Shown here: piece after piece, positions 1 to 5,201 of the stretch
Position numbering within the stretch: the first letter of the stretch is position 1
Layout of the letters: the number at the start of each line of letters is the position of its first letter
Assembly (NCBI GenBank): GCA_937896705.1
Contig: CALBOC010000329.1
Coordinates: forward strand, 1-5,208
Direction: 5' to 3'
DNA length: 5,208 nt
DNA from: an uncultured Micrococcaceae bacterium
GTDB lineage: Bacteria; Actinomycetota; Actinomycetes; Actinomycetales; Micrococcaceae
Program-made: the position numbers and the translations under genes
The notes under the pieces: generated by a model
The model's database searches: none
What the model was told of the DNA's origin: nothing
What the model saw: only the letters and a program-made list of their open reading frames with translations

Positions 1-32
1 ACCCGATCTGCCATCTCAACTGCTGTTTCCAT
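1..32 (-). CDS. Possible start of a gene leaving the window (unidentified)
   Basis: An ATG at 32-30 on the minus strand opens a frame reading METAVEMADR and remains open to the window edge. The sequence TAGGAT lies 6 nt upstream of the ATG. It could serve as an actinobacterial -10 box, which would make the mRNA leaderless, or its AGGA could act as a weak Shine-Dalgarno at 7 nt spacing. The orientation matches all other genes in the window. Only ten codons are visible, so the product cannot be identified and the frame may be chance. If real, it is separated from the upstream hpaI stop by about 210 bp and probably has its own promoter. Confidence 0.35.
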   Translation of the reverse strand, partial: METAVEMADR

Positions 33-37
33 ACCAC

Positions 38-43
38 AATCCT
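38..43 (-). promoter_or_regulatory. Candidate -10 box (TAGGAT) for the gene starting at 32
   Basis: On the minus strand TAGGAT fits the TAnnnT pattern of actinobacterial housekeeping -10 boxes. The first base of the ATG lies 7 nt downstream, where transcription would be expected to begin, so the mRNA would be leaderless. No good -35 hexamer is seen 16-18 nt upstream (CTTATC is poor). Placement is an inference from spacing. Confidence 0.3.
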
Positions 44-82
44 AGCCACCGGGTAGGACTCGATAAGGGAAAACCAGCCTTT

Positions 83-91
83 TGTGGACAA
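83..91 (-). promoter_or_regulatory. DnaA box-like nonamer TTGTCCACA
   Basis: Read on the minus strand, this is TTGTCCACA, the form favoured in high-GC actinobacterial replication origins. It has the same orientation as the second box at 113-121 and lies 30 bp from it. Function as a real DnaA site is inferred from the match and the pairing. Confidence 0.5.
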
Positions 92-95
92 CTCT

Positions 96-111
96 GCTCA
101 GCCATCTGAGC
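96..111. repeat. Perfect inverted repeat between the DnaA boxes
   Basis: GCTCAG-CCAT-CTGAGC forms a 6-bp perfect stem with a 4-nt loop. It fills most of the 21 bp between the two DnaA boxes. There is no adjacent T-run on either strand, so it is not a typical intrinsic terminator. It may be a protein-binding dyad or a structured spacer. Confidence 0.6.
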
Positions 112-112
112 C

Positions 113-121
113 TGTGGATAA
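113..121 (-). promoter_or_regulatory. DnaA box-like nonamer TTATCCACA
   Basis: On the minus strand this is TTATCCACA, the classic high-affinity bacterial DnaA box. It follows the second arm of the hairpin at 96-111 by one base. With the box at 83-91 it forms a same-orientation pair about three helical turns apart. Confidence 0.55.
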
Positions 122-144
122 GCGCCACGAGGCGTTTATTTTGT

Positions 145-154
145 GCTACGTAGC
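145..154. repeat. 10-bp perfect palindrome GCTACGTAGC
   Basis: The sequence is identical to its reverse complement over 10 bp and lies in the spacer downstream of hpaI. It could be an operator half-site pair or chance. No second copy was noticed in the window. Confidence 0.35.
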
Positions 155-243
155 GCTGCTGGTCGCTCGAGGGATAGCAGGCTGTCAGGACTTTGTTGCT
201 GGGCTAATAATGTCTCTGCGCTGCCGCAGTTGATCACGCCAGC

Positions 244-1056
244 TTAGTAGCTAGTGGTTTCGGTTTCGACCGTCGTCCATTTGGCGGCCAACTGTTCGGT
301 CGCTCGAGCCAACAGTGCCACGTCGGCGCCGACGTTAACGAAGTCCGCACCCGCGTCGACATACTCTTGGGCCTGGTCCGGGTTGAAGGCGTTGACTCCG
401 GCGAAGATGCCGGCCGCTTTGGCCTTGGCGATGACGTTCTTGGCCGCGGCCACCACCTCGGGGTGGTTTTGCTGGCCGGTATAGCCCATCGATGCGGACA
501 GATCCGAGGGGCCAATGAAGATCCCATCGATGCCCTTGACCGCCAGAATCTCATCGAGGTGTTCCAACGCCTCGGCGGTCTCGATCTGAATGGTCAGCGT
601 GATCGTCTCACGCGCGGTGGTCAGGTAATCGGGGTAGCGTCCCCAGGCACCTGACCGGGCCAGCGCTGACCCGATGCCGCGCACACCTTCGGGCGGGTAT
701 GCCACCGCGGCGGCGGCCTTGCGAGCATCATCGGGGGTGAAGATCATCGGGATGATCAACGACTGGGCACCCAGATCCAAGTACTGTTTGATCAGCGTGG
801 TGTTATTTTCCGGAATTCGAACCACGGGGATCGAGTCATAGCCGGCGATCGCGCGCAGTTGATCCTGGACGGATTCCAAACTCATCGGGGAGTGCTCGGC
901 GTCGATGAGTAGATAGTCCATGCCGGCGCCTGCCGCGATCTCGGCGATCCCGGCGTCCCCGGAGGACAGGAACATGCCGGCGGCTGCCCGGTTGCGCTGG
1001 GCTTTCGATTCGTCGGTGAACAGGGTTTTGAATGAGGGACGTGGGGTCAAAGCCAT
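244..1056 (-). CDS. hpaI: 4-hydroxy-2-oxoheptanedioate aldolase (HpaI/HpcH family)
   Basis: This 270-residue protein is a class II pyruvate aldolase of the HpcH/HpaI family. It should split 4-hydroxy-2-oxoheptanedioate into pyruvate and succinate semialdehyde in the cytoplasm, using a divalent metal. Family landmarks are present: LLIDAEHSP with the catalytic His55, PVVRIPENN with Arg80, the metal ligand Glu159 in TIQIETAEA, and Asp185 in FIGPSDLSASMGY. These align with His45, Arg70, Glu149 and Asp175 of the E. coli enzyme, as recalled, at a constant offset of 10, and GVRGIGSALAR is also conserved. The ATG at 1056 is chosen because AAAGGA lies 6 nt upstream and homology begins just after it. 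The frame is open further upstream only as a shadow inside hpaH. It lies 31 nt after the hpaH stop, so the two are probably co-transcribed. Relatives act on other 2-oxo acids, so substrate range is less certain than family. Confidence 0.93.
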   Translation of the reverse strand: MALTPRPSFKTLFTDESKAQRNRAAAGMFLSSGDAGIAEIAAGAGMDYLLIDAEHSPMSLESVQDQLRAIAGYDSIPVVRIPENNTTLIKQYLDLGAQSLIIPMIFTPDDARKAAAAVAYPPEGVRGIGSALARSGAWGRYPDYLTTARETITLTIQIETAEALEHLDEILAVKGIDGIFIGPSDLSASMGYTGQQNHPEVVAAAKNVIAKAKAAGIFAGVNAFNPDQAQEYVDAGADFVNVGADVALLARATEQLAAKWTTVETETTSY

Positions 1057-1087
1057 GAAGGGTCCTTTGCGTGACGGATTGGCGGGG

Positions 1088-1873
1088 TTATTCGAACTGG
1101 ATGCCGATGCTGCCCAGTGGACCGAATTCGGCAAAAACCGTATCGCCTTCATAAACCCACATGTAGCGGGTGAATGAACCGGCCAGGATGATTTCGCCGG
1201 CTTCGAGGTAGTCATCGTGGCCAGCCAGGCGGTTGGCCAGCCAGTGCACGCCGTTGGCCGGGTGACCCAGAATCCCGGCGGACAGGCCGGTTTCCATGAT
1301 TTCGTTATTGCGCCACAGCGCGCCGCCAACCCAGCGCAGGTCGATCTCCTCGGGTTTGACCGGGGTGCCCCCCAGAACCATCGCGCCCAGTGCGGCGTTA
1401 TCCGAAATGGTGTCGGTGATGGTGCGGCCTTCCATCTCGATGTGTGCGTCGAGCACTTCCAATGCGGGCGTCACGTACTCGGTTGCCCGCAGCACGTCGA
1501 AGATGTTGACGTTAGGGCCGCGCAGGTCGTCTTTGAGTACGAAGGCCAGCTCAATTTCGATCCGTGGGTGCGTGTATTGTTTCCATTCGAAGACCTGCCC
1601 GGATTCGAAGACCTGGTCATCAAAGATCACACCGTAGTCGGGTTCATCGATGCCGGTTGCGGCCTGCATCGCCTTGGATGTCAGCCCGATCTTGTGGCCG
1701 ACTTTGCGACGGCCGCTCTCTACCTGACGGTCGGCCCAGATTTTCTGGATCGCATAGGAATCTTCGACCACCATGTCCGGGTACCGTTTGGTCAACAAGG
1801 GGACCGGTTTCCGGTCGATATTGGCCTGGTGTAACTCGTCAGCGATCTGGACATGAGTTTCGTGATCTAACAT
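1088..1873 (-). CDS. hpaH: 2-oxohept-4-ene-1,7-dioate hydratase (HpaH)
   Basis: The 261-residue product belongs to the 2-oxopent-4-enoate hydratase / fumarylacetoacetase superfamily and closely resembles E. coli HpaH (about 267 residues) through its full length. It should hydrate 2-oxohept-4-ene-1,7-dioate to 4-hydroxy-2-oxoheptanedioate, the substrate of the next gene product. Visible landmarks are GHKIGLTSKAMQA (59-71), EPDYG (77-81), the metal-binding PRIEIELAFVL (Glu106, Glu108), Glu139 in PALEVLDA, TISDNAA (155-161), LDLRW-type IDLRW (177-181), HPANGVHWLANRLA (204-217) and AGSFTR (231-236). The ATG at 1873 is preceded by AAGGAG at 4 nt spacing. It is first in a two-gene unit with hpaI. 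A 12-bp palindrome about 30 bp upstream suggests repressor control. MhpD/XylJ-type hydratases are alternatives, but pairing with HpaI favours HpaH. Confidence 0.93.
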   Translation of the reverse strand: MLDHETHVQIADELHQANIDRKPVPLLTKRYPDMVVEDSYAIQKIWADRQVESGRRKVGHKIGLTSKAMQAATGIDEPDYGVIFDDQVFESGQVFEWKQYTHPRIEIELAFVLKDDLRGPNVNIFDVLRATEYVTPALEVLDAHIEMEGRTITDTISDNAALGAMVLGGTPVKPEEIDLRWVGGALWRNNEIMETGLSAGILGHPANGVHWLANRLAGHDDYLEAGEIILAGSFTRYMWVYEGDTVFAEFGPLGSIGIQFE

Positions 1874-1948
1874 CGGACTCCTTAGCGTCGAACAGCCTGC
1901 GTTAATCGTATACGATACCGCGTGGAGCGGTTGGTGAGTGTCGTCAAC
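1874..1948 (-). promoter_or_regulatory. Spacer between selB and hpaH, probable hpaHI promoter region
   Basis: This 75-bp gap is much longer than the other junctions and contains the palindrome at 1905-1916, so hpaHI probably has its own promoter here. The minus strand offers TACGAT (1910-1905) or TATCGT (1917-1912) as -10 candidates, both lying in or across the palindrome. TTGACG at 1947-1942 is too far upstream to serve as a normally spaced -35 for either. A 5-bp hairpin ACCGC-GTGGA-GCGGT (1917-1931) abuts the palindrome but has no U-tract, so no intrinsic terminator for selB is evident and read-through from the sel genes is possible. Confidence 0.45.
1905..1916. promoter_or_regulatory. Probable operator, perfect palindrome ATCGTATACGAT
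   Basis: The 12 bp are a perfect dyad centred on GTATAC, located 31 bp upstream of the hpaH start. Dyads with a GTATAC core are a common form of GntR-family (FadR/FCD-type) operators, which often control organic-acid and aromatic catabolism. The position over the likely -10 region would suit a repressor. The regulator gene is not in the window, so the family assignment is inference. Confidence 0.5.
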
Positions 1949-3736
1949 CTATCGACCGCTGACCTTGCGGAGGTTGCCGTCAAGCCGCTGCGTCCAGCCG
2001 CGCTCATCGAGATGCTCCAGCAGAGGGATGAGCGTGCGACGGGTGGTGCCCAACGCTTTGCGGGCATCGGCAGCGGTGAACGGCTGGTCCAGTTGCACCA
2101 GCTGCCGCATCGCCAACGCCGGGGCCTTGGGGCTCAGGACGATGTTGTCCGCCAGGCGCACAAGTCGTTGTTGCTTCGCCGCGGCCGCAAGGTCTTTCTC
2201 ACCCAGTCTGAGATCCTCGAGTTCATCCGCCGTGGGGGCGGTGAAGGGGTCCTGCTCGAGCCGTTGTTCCAGCGTGGCGATGGCTGCTTCGGCCGCCCCA
2301 AGCGATGGTCGCAGATCCGGATCTGAGATGCGTCCCTCGGTCTGCTGCAAACCGGCCTCGCTGACCACCAGGGGCAGGAGGTCACGAGCGGGCAGCGCTA
2401 ACAAATTCACAGCGGCCTGTTGAGCGATGCCACCGGCGCTTGGATCTTTATCGTAGTGCTGCTTGACTGCCGCATCCAACTGCTGAGCCCATGACTGCAG
2501 TGCGCTCCGGTCCACATACCAGTCCTCGTATGAGAGCACTGTTTCCGGCAGGGGAGTCGGGATCGGGATGTTCATCGCGGTGATCTGCGTCTGCTGCACC
2601 GCTCCACGTCTTGCCACCTCGTATTCGAGGTGATTGTCCGCGGTCAGAGCGGCTAGGGTCTCGGCACGCCGGGCGGCCGCACCGCGACGTCGTAACTCTG
2701 GCGGGTCGACGTCGAGCACGGTCGCCCCACCGGTAATGAGCCGTTGGCCAGTGCCACGCAGAATGAATCGGTCGCCGATGTGGAGCGGTAATTTACGATC
2801 CAGGCTCAAGCGGGCGAACCGGGGACCGAAGGGTCGGCAGTGGACATAGGTGGTTGCCGAGCCGATATGCACGGAGAATTCTTGGCCCAGCTCGGTGAAG
2901 TCCACCTCCGGGGTCCCCACGACGTCAATGACATCGGTGTCCCACCAGGCATCGGGCGTGACCAGCACGTCTCCGCGGGAGATATCCTCGACTTTGACGC
3001 CACGGATATTCACCGCGGCTCGAGTCACCGGGGTGAGTGTTTCTGCACTGCTACCGTGGCTCTGCAGGCCGCGAATCGTCACGGTCTTGTCGGCCACCTT
3101 CAAGGAGTCTTCGAGTCGAAGTGTGCCGGCGGCAAGCGTCCCGGTCACGACGGTGCCGGCCCCTTTGACCGCAAAAGACCGGTCCACCCAGTAGCGAATC
3201 GGCGCCTCGAGTTCAGCAGCGGGCACGGTGCTGAGCACATCGGCCAGGGTGGCGCGGAATTCGTCCAAACCCGTGCCGTCGACCGCCGAGGTCGCCACGA
3301 CCGGGGCATCGGCTAAACCGGTGTCGGCCAGCTCGTGACGAACCTGCTCGGTGACGATCTCAAGGTTTTCGGGGGCCAGATCGTAGCGTGAAATGACCAC
3401 GATCCCATGTTCAATGCCCAGCGCCTTGATCGCGTCCCGGTGTTCAGCGGTCTGGGCCTGCCAGCCCTCATCGGCCGCCACCACCAGACACACGACCGGG
3501 GCCGGGCCTAGGCCCGCCAACATGTTGCCCACGAAACGTTCGTGCCCGGGCACATCGACAAACGAGACCGTCTGGCCGGACTCGAGGGTCATCGCCGCAA
3601 ACCCGAGATCGATGGTCAATCCGCGCTCGCGTTCTTCATCCCACCGATCGGTTTCGGTGCCGGTCAACGCGCGCACGAGCGCGGACTTCCCGTGGTCGAC
3701 GTGTCCCGCCGTAGCGATGACAAACTGCTCAGTCAC
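1949..3736 (-). CDS. selB: Selenocysteine-specific translation elongation factor SelB
   Basis: SelB is a GTPase that binds Sec-tRNA-Sec and, through its C-terminal winged helices, the SECIS hairpin of selenoprotein mRNAs. It delivers selenocysteine to UGA on the ribosome. The 595 residues match bacterial SelB in length (E. coli 614). The EF-Tu-like G domain occupies about 1-172: P-loop GHVDHGKS (11-18), G2 Thr41 in RGLTIDLGF, G3 DVPGH (61-65), G4 position SRYD (116-119) and G5 SAVDG (150-154). Beta-barrel domains follow to about 345, including FAVKGAGTVVTGT (188-200). The remainder is the winged-helix region, with the last module visible as FTAADARKALGTTRRTLIPLLEHLDERG. The GTG start at 3736 overlaps the selA stop (GTGA), with GGAGG 7 nt upstream inside selA. 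The G4 motif departs from canonical NKxD. Confidence 0.97.
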   Translation of the reverse strand: MTEQFVIATAGHVDHGKSALVRALTGTETDRWDEERERGLTIDLGFAAMTLESGQTVSFVDVPGHERFVGNMLAGLGPAPVVCLVVAADEGWQAQTAEHRDAIKALGIEHGIVVISRYDLAPENLEIVTEQVRHELADTGLADAPVVATSAVDGTGLDEFRATLADVLSTVPAAELEAPIRYWVDRSFAVKGAGTVVTGTLAAGTLRLEDSLKVADKTVTIRGLQSHGSSAETLTPVTRAAVNIRGVKVEDISRGDVLVTPDAWWDTDVIDVVGTPEVDFTELGQEFSVHIGSATTYVHCRPFGPRFARLSLDRKLPLHIGDRFILRGTGQRLITGGATVLDVDPPELRRRGAAARRAETLAALTADNHLEYEVARRGAVQQTQITAMNIPIPTPLPETVLSYEDWYVDRSALQSWAQQLDAAVKQHYDKDPSAGGIAQQAAVNLLALPARDLLPLVVSEAGLQQTEGRISDPDLRPSLGAAEAAIATLEQRLEQDPFTAPTADELEDLRLGEKDLAAAAKQQRLVRLADNIVLSPKAPALAMRQLVQLDQPFTAADARKALGTTRRTLIPLLEHLDERGWTQRLDGNLRKVSGR

Positions 3737-5046
3737 GCATCCTCCTCCATGAGCTCTTGCAGCCGCTGCAGAATCACAGCATCAGCCTCAGCCGGCACAC
3801 ACCGCAAATCCAGTAGGCAACGCCCATCGGTCACTCGCGGAAGGATCGCGGGGCTGCCGGTTCTGAGCGGTTTCGCGAATGCTTCATCAAGGCTGATGGC
3901 CCACCCGGGCAGCGGTACGCCAGCGCCACCACCGCCGCCGACGCGCCCATCATGGGCCACTACTTCCGCGCCCACTGCGTCGGCCACACGAACGCTGCGA
4001 CGGTGCAACTCCTCCGGGTCTGCGTGCAGCGCATCGTGGACCGGCGTGGACGGGGCGTTGAGCGTTGCCTCCAGGGCGGCAAGCGTAAATTTATCAGCTC
4101 GAAATGCTCGAGCCAGCGGGTGAGTTGCCAGTTTGTTGATCACCTCACGGGTGCCTAATAACAGTCCGGCTTGCGGTCCGCCCAACAGCTTATCGCCACT
4201 GGCAATGACCACATCGGCACCGGCACGCAGCGCCGCCCCAATCGTTGGCTCATTTGGCAGCGCAGGGTCCGTTTCAAACAGACCCGAGCCGACGTCCACA
4301 ATCAACGGCAGATCATGTTCTTTTGCCAGCTTGGCTAAGTGCTTGGTCTCAACGGCGGCGTTGAAGCCGCCGATCCAATAATTCGACGGATGTACTTTCA
4401 AAATCGCGCCGGTGCGCTCGGTGATCGCTGCCCGGTAGTCATCCAGATTCGTCCGGTTGGTCGCACCGACCTCTCTCAGTTGCACACCGGTTGAAGTAAT
4501 AAGGTCCGGCAGGCGGAATCCCGCGCCAATTTCGACGAGCTCACCTCGACTGATAATTACCTCGGGCGCATGGGACGCGACCGACAACGCGGTGGTAGCC
4601 AACGAGAGTGCGGCCGCACCGTTATTGACGATCAGCGCATCTTCGGCGTCTGATGCGGCAGCCAATAGTGCCGCCTTAGCCCAGGTCCCACGCTTGCTGC
4701 GTTTGCCGTCGCGCAAGTCCAGTTCGAGGTCAACGTATCCTGCGGCCGTCAGTAGCGCATCCCGTGCGGCATCGGACAGGGGAGCGCGCCCCAGATTTGT
4801 ATGGATGATGACGCCGGTGGCATTCAACACCGACGATAACTTGGTTGGTTGCGATTGTTCGACGGCAGCAATGACCTGGCCTGCGACTTCAGACGGTGTG
4901 ATCTCACCGGCCCGGGCGGCTTCTTGCACGCGCGTGATGACCCGACGAATGACCTGCGGTGCCAATCGTTTGCTTGCGGCAACAACCTGGTCGAGGGCAA
5001 GCAGCCGATCGGTGGAGGGGATCGTTCGGCGCGGATCTGAACTCAC
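3733..5046 (-). CDS. selA: L-seryl-tRNA(Sec) selenium transferase SelA
   Basis: SelA is a PLP-dependent enzyme that converts Ser-tRNA-Sec to Sec-tRNA-Sec using selenophosphate; the E. coli enzyme is a homodecamer. The protein has 437 residues (E. coli 463). Features include an N-terminal helical part (about 1-65, the region that in known structures contacts the tRNA D arm), NATGVIIHTNLGRAPLS (75-91), VNNGAAALSLA (140-150), SRGELVEIGAGFRLPD (166-181), VGATNRTNLDDY (193-204), HPSNYWIGGF (219-228) and the PLP-binding Lys286 in SGDKLLGGPQAG. RAFRADKFTLAALEATL (313-329) and a Gly-rich segment near 369-375 follow. The GTG at 5046 has AAAGGA 6 nt upstream. It follows the tRNA-Sec gene by 42 nt and overlaps selB by 4 nt, so it probably lies inside a selC-selA-selB transcript. 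Confidence 0.97.
   Translation of the reverse strand: MSSDPRRTIPSTDRLLALDQVVAASKRLAPQVIRRVITRVQEAARAGEITPSEVAGQVIAAVEQSQPTKLSSVLNATGVIIHTNLGRAPLSDAARDALLTAAGYVDLELDLRDGKRSKRGTWAKAALLAAASDAEDALIVNNGAAALSLATTALSVASHAPEVIISRGELVEIGAGFRLPDLITSTGVQLREVGATNRTNLDDYRAAITERTGAILKVHPSNYWIGGFNAAVETKHLAKLAKEHDLPLIVDVGSGLFETDPALPNEPTIGAALRAGADVVIASGDKLLGGPQAGLLLGTREVINKLATHPLARAFRADKFTLAALEATLNAPSTPVHDALHADPEELHRRSVRVADAVGAEVVAHDGRVGGGGGAGVPLPGWAISLDEAFAKPLRTGSPAILPRVTDGRCLLDLRCVPAEADAVILQRLQELMEEDA
3741..3748 (-). promoter_or_regulatory. Ribosome binding site for selB inside the end of selA
   Basis: GGAGGAGG on the minus strand is formed by the Met-Glu-Glu-Asp codons near the end of selA. It sits 4-7 nt before the selB GTG, depending on which GGAGG is used. 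Together with the GTGA stop/start overlap, this supports the GTG at 3736 as the selB start and suggests translational coupling. Confidence 0.75.
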
Positions 5047-5088
5047 CGCACGTCCTTTCCATACACAAGCGCTGTCGGGAAGAAACTT
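5047..5088 (-). other. Short tRNA-Sec to selA spacer carrying the selA ribosome binding site
   Basis: These 42 nt separate the CCA end of the tRNA from the selA GTG. AAAGGA (5058-5053) is the probable Shine-Dalgarno. No hairpin followed by a T-run on the minus strand is visible, so the tRNA and selA are probably transcribed together and the tRNA cut out of the precursor. Confidence 0.55.
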
Positions 5089-5184
5089 TGGCGGAGGCGG
5101 ACGGGAATCGAACCCGCCAGACCAAGCTACTTGGTCTCGTCGGTTTTGAAGACCGCGGGGACCACCAGGAACCCTGACGCCTCC
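5089..5184 (-). tRNA. selC: Selenocysteine tRNA, anticodon UCA
   Basis: The 96-nt gene includes an encoded CCA (5091-5089). It reads TCA as anticodon in the loop CTTCAAA (5151-5145), matching UGA. Diagnostic features of tRNA-Sec are its size, close to the 95 nt of E. coli SelC, and a long variable arm, AGACCAAG-TAG-CTTGGTCT (5137-5119), that is an 8-bp perfect stem. The T loop is TTCGATT (5112-5106) on stem GCGGG/CCCGT. The acceptor has seven perfect pairs, GGAGGCG/CGCCTCC, and discriminator G. In the usual 8+5 geometry the eighth acceptor pair would be T (5177) against C (5100), a mismatch; pairing G5118 with C5100 gives 7+6 instead. The D arm (GGG/CCC plus closing C-G pairs) contains a T-T mismatch, and the anticodon stem ends in a G-A. 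It lies directly upstream of selA. Confidence 0.96.
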
Positions 5185-5192
5185 AAAATCTC

Positions 5193-5201
5193 AAACTATC
5201 A
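5193..5201 (-). promoter_or_regulatory. Candidate extended -10 box for the selC-selA-selB transcript
   Basis: On the minus strand TGATAGTTT fits an extended -10 (TGn followed by TAnnnT). It lies 8 nt upstream of the mature tRNA 5' end, so transcription would begin at or within a few bases of the tRNA. The -35 region would fall beyond the window edge and cannot be checked. Confidence 0.35.

Larger units (their letters stand above)
33..243. other. Intergenic spacer downstream of hpaI with DnaA boxes and inverted repeats
   Basis: No convincing coding frame crosses this stretch. It holds two DnaA-box-like nonamers (83-91, 113-121), a perfect 6-bp hairpin between them (96-111), a weaker hairpin AGCGCC-ACGA-GGCGTT (121-136) followed on the plus strand by TTATTTT, a perfect 10-bp palindrome GCTACGTAGC (145-154), and a 5-bp hairpin CTGCG-CTGC-CGCAG (216-229). 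The last lies 15 nt after the hpaI stop but lacks a U-tract in the minus-strand transcript, so it is only a weak terminator candidate. The density of symmetric elements suggests regulatory or DNA-structural function rather than coding. Confidence 0.6.

Noticed and set aside
2..108. Plus-strand frame open from the window edge (35 codons) as a gene end
   Set aside because: It has no recognisable family features and conflicts with the minus-strand gene start and the DnaA-box spacer.
121..143. Plus-strand terminator-like hairpin AGCGCC-ACGA-GGCGTT followed by TTATTTT
   Set aside because: The stem is short with a G-T pair, and no plus-strand gene is visible that it would terminate, so it is mentioned only in the spacer entry.
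1057..1329. N-terminal extension of hpaI into hpaH
   Set aside because: The frame is open but the residues match no HpaI family sequence. A good ribosome binding site and the start of homology place the start at 1056.
1217..1834. Plus-strand 205-residue open frame opposite hpaH
   Set aside because: It is antisense to a well-supported enzyme gene and its composition mirrors codon bias of the real frame; no recognisable domain.
1942..1947. TTGACG as a -35 box for hpaHI
   Set aside because: It is 24-31 nt from the possible -10 hexamers, outside the normal 16-19 nt range.
3542..4123. Plus-strand 193-residue open frame opposite selB and selA
   Set aside because: Long antisense frames are common in high-GC coding DNA; the sequence is low-complexity Ser/Ala/Pro/Arg and spans two real genes.
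4457..5149. Plus-strand 230-residue open frame ending in GRESNPPDQATWSRRF
   Set aside because: It is antisense to selA and its tail is the reverse complement of the tRNA-Sec gene. GRESNPP-like ends are a familiar artefact of translating antisense tRNA.
4959..5177. Plus-strand 72-residue open frame containing ADGNRTR
   Set aside because: It also reads through the antisense of tRNA-Sec in another frame and shows no protein family features.
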